NCBI GenBank assembly: GCA_009617715.1
Contig: VTFK01000246.1
Coordinates: 310,001 to 374,000 of the forward strand
Length of the DNA stretch: 64,000 nt
Direction of reading: 5' to 3'
Origin: Plectrocnemia conspersa
Taxonomy: Eukaryota > Arthropoda > Insecta > Trichoptera > Polycentropodidae
Every line of letters starts with the position of its first letter. Position 1 is the stretch's first letter. The notes below the pieces were generated by a model. The model had not been told where the DNA came from. It did no database searches and was given only the letters and a program-made list of their open reading frames with translations. Of this stretch, positions 51,305-63,331 are shown in pieces. The position numbers were made by a program, and so were the translations under genes.

Positions 51305-52285
51305 TTAACAGGTACTCGGTCATTTAAATATATATATTATATTTGATTTCTTTATATTAAATATATATTTCCCACAATTTTTAAGATGCAAAATTCTCCG
51401 GCTATTTCGCAAAACCCATTTAGAGGTTAAGTGGGTAGTGAGAGCGGTATATCGAAAAGGGACAGGTAATATATATTTATTAGTTCAAAAGTATTGTTTC
51501 ACAATGTAAGTGTTATGATACATTTCGTTTCGGCATCCATAAACATTTGCCTTTTAACAAAAAAAATAAAATTGCAATTATTTGCAAAAAATACACACGG
51601 CATACTCGGGGGATGGTTGTACACAAAAAACGACATTTAAGTTTATTGTTATTATTTACTGTCAGTGATTTATGATCGTTAAAGTCTTTCTCGCTCGTTA
51701 TCCATCGGTTGATGGTTAGCACTGCTAGCACGAGATGTGAACAGATTTTTTTAAGCTATTCCAATGCAATTTTGTTTCCAACTACACAGAATAAATTATT
51801 GAATTAAAAAATTAATATTTATTATCGTTCAAGAAGTAGAAACAAATAATTACAAATATAGAGGCACAAATATTGCTACAAAAATATTGATAAATAAATG
51901 TATGGTTTTAATTAAAATATGCCGCATATTTTTAACTTGTTTTTATTGTGTGGTACAGATTTATACCCTTGTTTTTAACAACATCTACATAAATAAAAGT
52001 TGAAAACAACATGGTTATTTATTTTAACAAACTTTTTGGATTTGCATATGGATAGATGTATAGATCAATATGCTTATGTATTATTGTGTTTGTTAGAATA
52101 ATCAGATTAAAAATAATTTATTTTGAAAAAAAAGTCTCACTTTAAAAAAAATTGGTAATAAGAGATAAGGACTACGCTCTGTACTAATTAAATTCATTGT
52201 AAAACAAACGTAATTTTTTATTAGCACTTTTTGTTTCGTAAAGCTGCTGTTCAAGACGATAATGAGTTAGGAAAAAGGTCAATTA
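51305..52285. other. AT-rich noncoding stretch
   Basis: Nothing convincing; the 72-codon minus frame at 51513-51731 has no domain. Confidence 0.5.
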
Positions 52286-52289
52286 GAAT

Positions 52290-52690
52290 CGCCGTTGGAA
52301 ACTTTTTACATATGTAAATTAAGGCATAAACCGACGAGAGGCTGAAGAAAAAAATAGGACGCGATCCCTCATTACACGCCCCCGGTTCGTGACCTCTCAA
52401 TTTTAAGGCCTGCCTTCGTCGGAAATGTGCCTTTTCAGCTCGACATCCAATCTGGAGAATGTTCTCTCGAGTCACGGTAGTTGCTCGACAGCGGTGGCAC
52501 GCGTACGAGATCACCGACTGATTCGAGGGCTGTTTACCAAATAGTCCTGGCCTTTGCGTGACGGGGATGATAGCAACCCCCGAAATAATCTGCAAATTTC
52601 AACTAGCTCTTGCTTTGCCGAAAAGCCTAAACAACATACCGCAATTTTGTAAGGAATCCTTGTAAGGAGAAATCCACTACGGTTGCCAAT
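52290..52690. other. GC-richer unique block, candidate regulatory element
   Basis: Balanced composition (ACGCCCCCGGTTCGTGACC near 52375, GACAGCGGTGGCACGCGTAC near 52487). A 114-codon minus-strand frame crosses it (52251-52595) but ends in low-complexity sequence and shows no domain. No repeat structure. A conserved noncoding element is favoured. Confidence 0.35.
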
Positions 52691-53625
52691 GTTAGAAACT
52701 ATTTGCGAATTTCCGTCTAAAAATTATAGTACGCAATTCTGAATGTATTTGGATTTTTTAAATAAATTTTAAATTAAATGAAGCCGTACATTAAACATGT
52801 GTGAAACAAAGATAAGATGATTCGATAACAATTTTAAATTAATAATGTGTTTTAATATATTCCGATTTTTTGTTTAAATTCAGAAAGATTAGAACTCATA
52901 AGGCAATAAAAGAAGAGATGCCAATCAACATAATTAATCCTCTACACATAGATCAAAAATAGATAAAGAAAAACCATAACGTATTTTTCCACATAGAAAC
53001 TAAAAATAACTCAATCTTAGATATTTTGGCTATCGATTATTCCAAGTACATAATCACATATTCAAAATCATCGTAAAATGAAATAAAAATCTATTATATA
53101 TCTTGGTGTATACAACAACTCACTTACTACCTTAAATATTATCACTAATTGGCACAAAAATCAAAAAGTCAAATGCATATGACTGACGTTTTAGGACAAT
53201 TATAAAATGAATTTAAAAATTAAAATATTTGCTTCATTTCAAAATTATTATATCATATCATTGTCAGTTCTCTGTGTGAGAATATTGTGTTTAGATCTTA
53301 ATTATTGTACATAGTTATTAATGTTCATAATAATTTTTTAGAAGCTATGAGCGAGCAAGAAGATAAACTGGAACCAAATTTATTTAACTAAATAACCGTC
53401 TGCACCACAATCATTGTCACGCGATCGTTGTGTAAGATAGCACCACCAAATATCAATAGATAAAAAATACGTTTTATTAGAATTCATATGGTTTGATCGA
53501 CTTTCAGTCCTCGTGCGTACCTACCAAGTATATGTTACATAAGCGTACCTGGTTTATTTGCAATTCGAATAATTATATTCAGTTAAATATAACAAATATG
53601 TCCGTTAAATCAGAGGCGGTGATGT
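52691..53625. other. AT-rich noncoding stretch
   Basis: Nothing recognised. Confidence 0.5.
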
Positions 53626-53628
53626 ATT

Positions 53629-54085
53629 TTGATGTATTGAAAATGAAAAACTCACTTTTTGGTCTCGGAGCCCGTCGACGGAACTAAAAATTAAAAAAAA
53701 ATCATTATAAGGATTGTTTTATAATTGTTTATATAATTTAATCAATGTATATATCTAATCCTTACACGCATTATGTATATATTTTATTTTTATAATTAAA
53801 ACATACCTAGTTAATTTGCTATCCGAATATTTGTATTCAGTCAAAATAAACAACGCACACGTAAACAACTTGTTTTATATTCTAATGCCAATTTTTCATT
53901 GACCGACAGTTAAAAACAAAAGAATTTAATACTAAATCAAGCACAAACAATTTTTATTTTAATTAATTAATTATATAATATTTAAATATATTTCTTTTGT
54001 TTACGTGCATTATTATAAAACGTTCATACAGATCGATACGATTTAAATAGTTACATTAACGTTGAACCTTTAAATTTTAAAGTAA
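53629..54085 (+). repeat. Unclassified dispersed repeat R450, copy 2
   Basis: Same core as the copy at 21.2 kb (CTCACTTTTTGGTCTCGGAG from about 53650, then CCCGTCGACGGAACT), with further collinear blocks down to GATACGATTTA (54034-54044). The core contains the palindrome GTCGAC, which is GTCCAC-like in the other copy. No terminal repeats or coding sequence identified. Confidence 0.7.
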
Positions 54086-54405
54086 GTGTGACCGGAAGTG
54101 AAAGTGACGTCTTAGTACTATATATAATATACTATATACAGAATAACACACACAGCTACAGGACTATGCACAAATTTTTTTGTTAAACTGCTCTGTTTTA
54201 TTTTAAAGTTGCTTTAAAAGTTCACACCATTCACTCGTCGTAGTATGTATCATATGTATACACATATTTTCATACATATATAATATATAAACTGTATTTG
54301 GTTTTTGTAACATTTTTTTGTATATTTACATTTCCCGGTATCGTCACGGTAATAGCTCTCGGCTGAATATTAAAAAATATGAATATTGCACAAGGCAAAT
54401 AATCA
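54086..54405. other. AT-rich noncoding stretch
   Basis: It includes a GTGACCGGAAGTGAAAGTGA patch near 54088 and AT-rich DNA; nothing recognised. Confidence 0.4.
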
Positions 54406-54409
54406 CAAA

Positions 54410-54640
54410 CGGCAAAGTCCTGCGCTTTGAATTATTTGTTCTGCAGCGTTGCATGAATCAAATTAAAATCCAATTTCGTGCCGGAGTCTAGCCCAATAAG
54501 ATGGCGGTGCCTTCGCACGCCACTGGGGTGGAAAATCCATTTATCCGAATGCATTTCCACATTCTTCTTCTTTGTTTTGCGGAATGTCACCCCCGCTGCG
54601 CAGAGCCATGACACTTCGTTCGTTTGTTTCTTTACCCACA
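54410..54640. other. GC-richer block, candidate regulatory element
   Basis: It contains AAGATGGCGGTGCC near 54498 (a GCCAT core on the opposite strand, as bound by YY1/Pho-type factors) and CGCACGCCACTGGGG. A 95-codon minus-strand frame (54432-54719) has no domain. Regulatory function is inference. Confidence 0.35.
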
Positions 54641-55980
54641 GATAAACTTTATTTATTTCATTTAGATAAGAAGAATTAAATAAACGTATCGATTTCCGCA
54701 CATCGCCTACGTATTCCAAAATATATGAATGTGTGTAGTGTTCCTAAATGTGAAAACATGTCCTTAATTATAAAATACCTTTGACAATATTATGTTTAAT
54801 AATAAAATCCTGGGATTAATCCAAACTTCTAAGAAAATATCGAAAAATATTTATACACGAAAAATCAGTTTTATTACATAATGTTGTTATTATAAACCCG
54901 TATTTTCAACTACCTTTAATCGCAAGATGACGTAACAGTGATTACCATTTTATACTAATATTTAGTATGGAAGCAATTTTTTTTTATGTTTAACTAAAAT
55001 TAATTAAAAAATATCGATAATATCAATTTTGTTTAAATAGATTTATTTTGCCAACTAATGAACCAAAATCTTATTGTATAACAATTGTAAAAAAGTTTAA
55101 AAAACAATGTTTAAGACTAATATTAAAAAAAAATTATACAAATAATAAGATCGTTGATTTATTTATATACATAGATCAATATTAGTAGTGAAGTACCAAA
55201 GATCAGAATATATGTACATACGTATATAATTTTTCGGTTATTTGCGTATTATAATAAAATTAATAAGTAACTTTTGTAACTTAACCAAAGATACAAGAAT
55301 CATAACTTCAATGTTTATTATATATTAATAAGGAAACGTGGTAAAATGTTTGGCGTTCATACACATTTCCCCAACACACTAAACTTTGACGCCGTTGAAA
55401 CATTTGCCCTTGAATTTTCCCACTTGTTGCTGTTACTTTATAATTAAATTAAATATACTGGTTTATTACTATTTTTAGTTACCAAGACGGTATTAAAATA
55501 ACTAATTAAACTTTATTTATTTAGATTTATATTTCTTTTTAATCTTTTGTTGTAATGTGTAGTTAGGGTTTACTACCTTTTTAGGTAATGGTGATTGGCT
55601 TTCATAGCATTATTTTCTTTGTTTACGTCATTTCGTTTGGTTTATTATTCTCAAAATTTAAGTGAATCCTTGCAATTCATTTATAATGAACATAATAAGC
55701 AAATACTTTTGTGGGATCCTTGTCGCATATTTGCGTATTTGTAAATATTTGCAATGTCTTCTTTAATAATAGTCACCATTATTAAAACATATTTTTTCAA
55801 TCTTTAGAAATTTCATGAAGCTCGTAAACGTGTCTAAATTTGCTTATAGATTTTGAGAAAGTGCTGGTCGCGTAAAACACATTCATTTTATAGATGTCCT
55901 ATGTTCAATTGAGCTGAATGATAGCGATGTTAAACTGCGTCAAATTATGAAATAGAATCAATCAGTCGTAATAAACATTA
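54641..55980. other. AT-rich noncoding stretch
   Basis: No gene, repeat or RNA recognised. Confidence 0.5.
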
Positions 55981-55985
55981 TTTTT

Positions 55986-56204
55986 ATATTCTTTCGTTGT
56001 AACCAACTGATTTAGTTAATCAAACATAAGACATATTTTTAAATAATTATATATTATTATGTGTAATATATGTAACTTTACAGCTGGGGCCGGTTTAAAA
56101 TATTATCGCATTTTAAGAATGAAAATTCGAGTCTGCTACCGTGGCTCTAACCCGTGACCTCTGGATTACTAGTCTGAGACATTACGGACTACGCCATTCT
56201 GACC
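55986..56204 (-). mobile_element. tRNA-derived SINE family B, copy 2
   Basis: The head reads, on minus from 56204, GGTCAGAATGGCGTAGTCCG ..., with GTCTCAGACTAGTAATCC and a mutated B box GGTTAGAGCC. The body and 3' end match the copy at 47.3 kb, including the terminal GGTTACAACGAAAGA (56004-55990). It is shorter than copy 1 because of an internal deletion between the CGCATTTT segment and the 3' end. Confidence 0.72.
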
Positions 56205-57955
56205 GTAATATAATATGAAATGGTTATTTTAAAATAAAACTTTCTACTTAGTTTATTAAAAACCTAAAGCTACTAAAATGTGTGTTTATAAAACAATATG
56301 TGGGTAGACATTTTAAGTATGTTAGTGGGCTAATTTTATCTCGCGTAATATTTTTAGTTGCTATGTATTATTTATGGTATTAAAAAATATTAATATTGTT
56401 ACTCTACTCTAAAACATATCATAATAACGCAATTTATAGGTTAACTGTATGATTATGAAAAGTATTATTTTTGCGCAATAGATAATTTTATCTTAATATT
56501 ATATTCTGCATATATTCTAGACATTTAGGGCAAATAATTATAGAAGTGAGTAAAAAACTTTTTTTAATTTAAATATATTTTTGGCAATAAAATGTTTTAT
56601 GCTAGGCGATTGAATAAATTGCTCGGTTTTTTTTAATAAAATTCTAAATTTAGAACGTAAAACTTAATTTTCTTTATCTACAAGATAACACAAACCATGT
56701 TGTTTTTCTGAAATAAATGTACAATTAAATCTGGTTCATGTTCTTGAAGCTCAAAAATTATGAAGATTTTCATTAATATTTTACTGTCGAGAACATAAAA
56801 AATACATCTAAGATAAATACGTTAAAATCGCTTGTAGCTCACAAAAGTCATGTATATATTTAAGGGTTTACTTAGTTGATTAACAGCCCTTAAGTAAATA
56901 ATTTTCTTTCCTGTTAAAAAAACGAAAAAACAGAATTATTGTTCTTGAGAAGTAGCAACACATATAAGACTTACTTTCTTGGATTTAAAATATATTTATA
57001 TATTTAATTAATTGATATTACAAATTCATCATATTAAACCTTATACATTAATATCTAATAATTATAAATATATTAAAAATTTCTTAAAATTTCTAAATAA
57101 GAAAAAATTTAAATTATTTTTTTATTTTTTCCTATTATATATCATTTTTTTAATAATGCAATATTTTTTTTATAACTCATTTCACATTAATATTTTTGGT
57201 TTTGTATTTTTTTAGTTTTTGTGAATTTATTTTATTTTAGTAAAATTATTTTTAAAAAATTTATCGATTAAAATAATAAGAAATTTGCGATAACCGTATC
57301 ATTTGTAAACAACTAATCAAGGAAATATTTGTCATTATTTAATAAATCCAATATTTATTATTATTAAAACATTTATTAGATATTTAGCTTAAGTTTCATT
57401 TTCCGTTCAGAAAGGGTCGAAATACAATTACTTGAATAAAACAATATTTATAATATTATATTAAATAAAAACTTTTTTCTTTAATTGGTCTTACAGTATA
57501 GATCTATAATTTTACTTACAAATGGAAATTTAATACATTTAGCTAGTAAATATACGTTAATTATTTAATACTTAATTCGCCCGCATAATGCATAGACATC
57601 TCTGTTACATTTTGTGAGATTTGGGTGCCGTTTAGAATTTAATAAAATAGGCAATTACAATAGCATCCATGAGCTAACCGAGATCTTAACTGCACGGTAT
57701 GACGCATTTATCAAGCTTGTTTTGTTTAAATATCTTATATACATTTATTGTTGAAGAAGATCATTGCATATAATGATAAAAAATATATCACATAAAAAAT
57801 GGCCATTTCATATAAAAAACAATACTTTTGCAATAAAAGATTTATTTATTTATCAAATGGGTCATTCATTATTTTTTTTTAAACGCACAGAAGATAACTT
57901 CCAGAGCTTATATTTAGATAAGCATCGAACATTTCCCTCGTTCCCATTCTTTATT
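56205..57955. other. AT-rich noncoding stretch
   Basis: Low-complexity frames at 57012-57215 and 57764-57961. A small mixed patch lies at 57580-57720. Nothing recognised. Confidence 0.5.
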
Positions 57956-57959
57956 AATT

Positions 57960-58330
57960 AATCCATTGCCAGCGACTTTATCCCCCGGCGTCACTTCAAA
58001 AGACGCCATCTCCCGCGAAACCCATTACACAATTCGCCCGCAGATGTTATTAGCTATTAGGCCAGGAACAATTCGACCGCGAATGGCCAGAACAAAGCCG
58101 GTTTAAACTTTGAACTCTCGGCACATCTCGGCCAAGAATCACGCACAGATGTCGTAAGAACACACAAAACTGCGTAACAGACGAGGAAAAAAACTCAATA
58201 TAAACTTTGGACGTTACGAGTAATGATCAATGTGCCGTTTAGGGGTGAACTTGCCATCGAAATGAAACAATAACAGTGGCCTTAGTTCGAAAGCGCGTAC
58301 AACGATTCATGTTATTAGAACGGAGCGAAA
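57960..58330. other. GC-richer unique block, candidate regulatory element
   Basis: Balanced composition with TTTATCCCCCGGCGTCAC near 57977, ATCTCCCGCGAAACCC near 58009 and GGCACATCTCGGCCAAG near 58120. It has essentially no open frame, so an exon is unlikely. No repeat structure. Confidence 0.4.
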
Positions 58331-59113
58331 TGGTGTAACAAGTTAAATTAAGGTTAGCGAATTGTTATTTTAGCGGTAGCCGAATTTCTTGATTTATGGC
58401 AATCGATGTGAATCAGGTAGTCGGTTTGTTTCAAAGGCAAAATTATATATACAGCCATAGATTAGAATCACTGACTTTGACTGTAGCAATTCTTTTGCCA
58501 TTTGTTACCTGTATCATACGTACAATGATTAATTCCTACATAACGATTCACAATTTTGTTTATTTGTTTCCGAAAAAATCGCAAATAAATCACTCAACCA
58601 TGTGTTTTTTACAGATAGTTTTGCTACAAATTTATGGCTGAACGCATTTTTTAAAATATAATACTTTGTTGTAGATATATAAATACTATACTAGATAATA
58701 TATTTACAGATACACAAATACACGAGGAAAAAAATATTTTAAGAATATCAAATATAAATGTTGAAGCGAGTTTCTTGATTTCAGCACATTCGAATTCTCG
58801 CGGTTACCTGTTTGTCATTGCGCCTCCATTAATCTTCATAAATCTTCACTAATCGTTCATCTGATTTGTCAATTTTCAAGACTTGCTCTGGTCTTGCAAT
58901 AATAACAGGAACCTATATAAGAAAGACGCAAATGTTATTTTATTTAAATAGTTACCAGTTATTTGAACTTCTTAATTATAAATTACAAAAATTTTAAATA
59001 AAATAATATTTAAGTAATATAAGAAAAAAAAATCATAAATTTTAACGAAAATTGGTTGAAATTTATGAATTAAATTACGACTTATTTAAATTATTATTTT
59101 CACAACTAAAAAC
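58331..59113. other. AT-rich noncoding stretch
   Basis: An 81-codon plus frame (58396-58641) is hydrophobic and domain-free. Nothing else recognised. Confidence 0.45.
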
Positions 59114-59121
59114 AAATAGGC
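59114..59121. repeat. 8 bp target-site duplication, left
   Basis: AAATAGGC, identical to 60540-60547 on the other side of the hAT element. Confidence 0.9.
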
Positions 59122-59934
59122 TAGAGTTTTTCAAGAATATGTTTCACGGAACACTAGTGTTCCGCGGAAAGTTAATAGGAGTTCCGCAAAAAAAATTTAA
59201 ACATTTTTTCGTAATAACAGACTAGTAATAAAAAAAGTAATGTTTGCATGAAAAGATGGGGTATATTGTTTTAGTTCCGCTACCCCATCCTAACCGACTT
59301 GACAGCCGATTGTCATTAGTCTGTCGACAGTTGCCAATATTGTTGAATCGGTTGACCACACTGATATATTTGTTTAAAAATCTATTTAAAAAAACAAAAA
59401 CAGCTTCAAAATAGGTCTTAATAATTCAGCATATTGCTGTTTAAATTCTGAATGAATATTACTTATTTCACAGGTAAATGTGATTTGTTTCAATGATTAA
59501 AATTTGATGAATACATTGTTTGATTTGTATAATAATGTCATTTTGACAAAATTCTTAATATAGAATTTAAATAATATTTAAAACAAATCTTGGATTTTTT
59601 ATTTAAGAAATAGGAAATGTAACAAAACGATGATGTGATAATTTGACTAATGCTTCTGACACACTGAAATTTTGTTAAAATCTAATATAAAAAACATGTA
59701 TCATACACGAACAGATAAAAGTACGATAAAAGTTATTTAAATTTTGGATTTACTATAAATTTTGTGTGTAAATTACAGGAAAAACACTAATTAGACTTTA
59801 TGAACATTATTGCTAGTTATTGCCTTCTTTTAGACACAAAATAATTCAAGACAAAATCTTAAACAAATCTTTTATGACAAAAAAATAAATAAAAAGATCA
59901 GCCATTAAATGATTTCTAGCTGAAATAATCAAAA

Positions 59935-60125
59935 GAGTACTGAATTTGTTAAAACTCTTATTGTTTTATTTTCGTTTACTACGACATATTTATGTGAAGC
60001 AGGTTTTTTTTTATGATGCAACGAAGCCAAAGTTCAGAAACAGACTCGACACTACACCAAATATAAGAATTTAACTACTAATACTGTGCCTGATTTCAAA
60101 AATATTTTCAATTCAAAAACGTAAA
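59935..60125 (+). pseudogene. hAT transposase C-terminal remnant
   Basis: One frame reads EFVKTLIVLFSFTTTYLCEA then GF (about 59943-60006). After a frameshift in the poly-T, DATKPKFRNRLDTTPNIRI follows (about 60020-60077), then back in the first frame LTTNTVPDFKNIFNSK. TTYLCEAGF followed by TK.K.RNRLD and an LR-like stretch is the conserved tail of hAT transposases of the ZBED5/SCAND3-like type (dimerisation region). The DNA-binding BED finger and the catalytic core were not found between 59122 and 59930. Confidence 0.85.
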
Positions 60126-60142
60126 ATCATCACAATCATTAA

Positions 60143-60363
60143 CCTTTTAAGTGCCAGGGACTTTTTAGTGAGTCATCTGTTATTTCTATTCACGCTTTTG
60201 TATCTCTTTCATTAAATAAATATAACATACTTAATTTACTGAATAATGAAGCTAGTATAATAAACTTTAATGATTAATAAAAAATATTTTTGAAAAAATT
60301 CATAAATTTGTTTACAAAAAAATAATCATAAAATGACGCTGTGAGTCGCTGACGTTTAAGTGG
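60143..60363. mobile_element. TTAA-flanked 221 bp MITE nested in the hAT element
   Basis: TTAA lies at both sides (60139-60142, 60364-60367). The left end CCTTTTAAGTGCCAGGGACT and the reverse complement of the right end CCACTTAAACGTCAGCGACT agree at 15 of 20 positions. There is no coding capacity. TTAA duplication and a CC-starting terminus place it with piggyBac-like non-autonomous elements, but its ends differ from the 41.66 kb element, so a different family mobilised it. It sits just after the hAT transposase remnant and must have inserted after the hAT element. Confidence 0.82.
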
Positions 60364-60539
60364 TTAACAACTTCCTTAAATTATATTTTATGTATTATGT
60401 TTTAAGTAACTATTAAATAAATAATTTATTTTAATTATGTATTTGTATTTTTACCTACCCTATAAAATAAACATAGTGTTCCGTTAAGACTTTATGATAA
60501 ACGAAATTTTTCATCGCAGAAAAATTTTGGTAAACCCCG

Positions 60540-60547
60540 AAATAGGC
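60540..60547. repeat. 8 bp target-site duplication, right
   Basis: AAATAGGC, identical to 59114-59121. Confidence 0.9.
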
Positions 60548-61115
60548 GTTAATTTTCTATAGTAGTTTTTTTCTTTTGCGCGTAAGAAACGAATCATTTT
60601 AATAACCTGATATTTGCTAGAATTATAATTAAACGCATTGTTGCTGTGTCTAAAACTACGCTAAATTATGCTAAATATGCTATAGACATTAGCGAAGACC
60701 ATAATGTTAAAAACAAAGTAAAAGTCACATTTATTTGACTATCTGTATATTTATCGTTCAGCATAACTTGAGTAGAATAAACAAATTTTAATAAAAAAAA
60801 TACATGTTGTCGTATAAACGATGATAATATTTTTATAAAGAGATTTGGTGAATCTTTGGCTAAATACTTGAATTTATATAATTCGCATTTTGTACATCTT
60901 GATTGCTCACGTCTTAAGCGCTTTTTCAATAAAAATGAAAGACTTAAGCTCGTGATAAATTTACAATATTCTTACATCATTAATCATATTATTTTTTACC
61001 TTTATGTATCATTAATTATTGTGAGAAAATATGTTTATAAAAAAAAACGGAGATACGATCTCATTTTGATAGTAACATTTATTTATTACCCTTTATGATT
61101 ATTACTATATATTAT
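60548..61115. other. AT-rich noncoding stretch
   Basis: Opposed chance frames (60666-60929 minus, 60856-61098 plus) without domains. Confidence 0.5.
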
Positions 61116-61119
61116 TACT

Positions 61120-61560
61120 GTTGGGGATGAGGGTAAAAAACACGAACCGCGCAGAGAATTTGATTAGTAAAGTTCGACGTTGGCGTGGGACACAAATAAA
61201 TTTTACGCCTGAGAAGTTTTATCAGTATCATTAAGCCTCATTTCCCAACTTTTGTATAGTGACTGTTAAGTTCATACGCGATTGATTTTTATGAAAAAAA
61301 ATATCGCACGGAATGAAATGAGATGTACCGAATCGGAAAAGATAGCAGGGGTTTGCGAGTGGGAAGGAGTGAAATAAAAAACCGACGGGATGAAGTTAAA
61401 AGCAGGCCGAAGGCGGAGTTTGTTTTGAATTTTCTTTGGAAATTATTCACGAAGCGAAGAAGTTCAGTTTGGTGGTAATTCAGTCGACTGTGTATTTATA
61501 TGCAGATTCGTAAGGCGAAAAAATGGCAAACTCTTGCGCACACACACAGATAATCAAAAC
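61120..61560. other. GC-richer unique block, candidate regulatory element
   Basis: Purine-rich, balanced-composition DNA (CACGAACCGCGCAGAG near 61141, AAGCAGGCCGAAGGCGGAG near 61401) without a long open frame or repeat ends. A conserved noncoding element is possible. Confidence 0.33.
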
Positions 61561-63331
61561 GGGAATCGAAAGAGATTACTTCTGGTGGAATGAATTTTTA
61601 TACTAGATAAAACAATTTATATGTATATTTTTTCACATATTTCATACCCAGAACCTTACCTATAATTATCGTTGTAACCTTTTTTATCGCCGTTCCTTTC
61701 GGACGGCTACAGACTTTAGTAGGAATAAGATAAGGAGAAAAAGAAAGGGTTGTGTTTTTAACGCAAGCTGTATAAAGGTCAGCTTACACGGCAAGTAAAT
61801 ATTTAACTTCTTGTTATACTTGTGTTTGAATAAAGTATATATTGCAGAACACTCGAATTAACAACTTTACTATTGTACCGTGTAAATTAGTTAATTACCA
61901 TCTGGTAATTAATACAATTAAACAAAACGAATTAAATATGTATTATTGCAGTTTCTGGTTATTCCATACATAATATAACGCACATATAGTAAGTCTTTAG
62001 ATAAACGTCGAGATCGATAATTAGTAAATACGGTATTATGTCTTAAAAATCCAATACAGCTTTCTTGCTTATATAATAATAATTTAGTGAAACACTAATA
62101 AATAAAACTTACTTATAAAATTAAGATATGGCATAGGTAGCAGAAATCCTCTAATATATAATCTTTTTAAATATATGCATGCAACTGGTTAACAATAAAA
62201 AAAATTAAAAACCGTTAACATATTTAAAGTTAATAATATTATTGCTTGACCAACTAGTAGGAGATTTTTAGCAAGGTATACATTTCGAAAACTGCTACTC
62301 TTACTATATAAGACCGCTTTATAAATAAATTACATATCTCCTGTTCTAAAATTAATAGGATCTGCGCAGTTTGCATGAATATACAAATTCTGGGTTAAAG
62401 AAAAAGAAACACGGTTATATTGCGAAACCTGCAATACTAAACCTGTAATTCACGTTGGGAAGTCTTATATAAAATACCATGCAATATTTTTTATGTATAT
62501 GTACATATATTATATTGGATACAACAAAAAATATTTTTTTATATGTAATTACAGTACATAAGTAGTCGGATATATCCGACATAACATATAAAAATATATT
62601 ATAATATACCTGAAAAATATTTGTACAATATAAATAATACACACCTGTAGTTAAGGTTGTATAGAAACCTACATTGTAACTATACACTTTTTTGTTTAAT
62701 AATAAACCAAATACAGCCTACTAATGAGGATAATCCTCTTTTGGGAACTGCATAAGGAGATTACCCTTAATAAAAAATGTTTGTCGTTTTGTCGGTAAGG
62801 ATGAATTACGAAAGTTCTTTCGTTATTTTGTTATAATTAGTTATTTTTTAAATTAACAGAATTAACATTTAAATCAACAAAAATTTGTATTGCTTGGTAT
62901 ATAATTTTTATTCAAAAAACATTTTAAAATTAAAAATAAAATAGAATACTCTCATCCTGTGGAATATATGCAAATTATGGAAACGTTGAATCAGACCAAA
63001 GATTCAACAGTCTGAAAAGCAAACATCATCACTACAGTAGCAGCAGCTATCGATTTTATGACCACTATTTCAACAATACAATTGGCGTTGACAGAATTTA
63101 CGTTGTTTTACGTTATTTTAAGAGAGATGTCTTTTAAATGTTATATCTATTTTTCATAGAATGCATTTAAAAGTTTTAAAAAAAAAACTAATTTTTTTTT
63201 AATATATGATGACGGAAAAAAATATAAACCTAATATGTAACTCAAAATGCAATTATTTTGTGTATTGACCAAATGTCAAAAATCCATGAAACAAATTTAT
63301 TGCTTTATACATAAGTATTTGTGTTTTATCC
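61561..63331. other. AT-rich noncoding stretch
   Basis: A 90-codon minus frame (62415-62687) is low complexity (many Y, I, F). Nothing recognised. Confidence 0.5.

Larger units (their letters stand above)
59122..60539 (+). mobile_element. hAT-superfamily transposon remnant with 8 bp target duplication
   Basis: The direct repeat AAATAGGC lies at both ends (59114-59121, 60540-60547); 8 bp is the duplication length of hAT elements. The termini are imperfect inverted repeats: TAGAGTTTTTCAAGA at the left, and CGGGGTTTACCAAAA as the reverse complement of the right. They resemble the CAGNGGTTCTCAA ends of the family. Subterminally the left side has an 18 bp palindrome CGGAACACTAGTGTTCCG (59147-59164), half of which recurs inverted at the right (AGTGTTCCG, 60475-60483). 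The interior holds a transposase C-terminal remnant and a nested TTAA MITE (60143-60363). Most of the transposase is missing, so it is non-autonomous. Confidence 0.92.

Noticed and set aside
52251..52595. 114-codon minus-strand gene
   Set aside because: The longest frame of the area, but its ends run into low-complexity sequence and no family motif is visible; treated as a chance frame in a GC-richer block.
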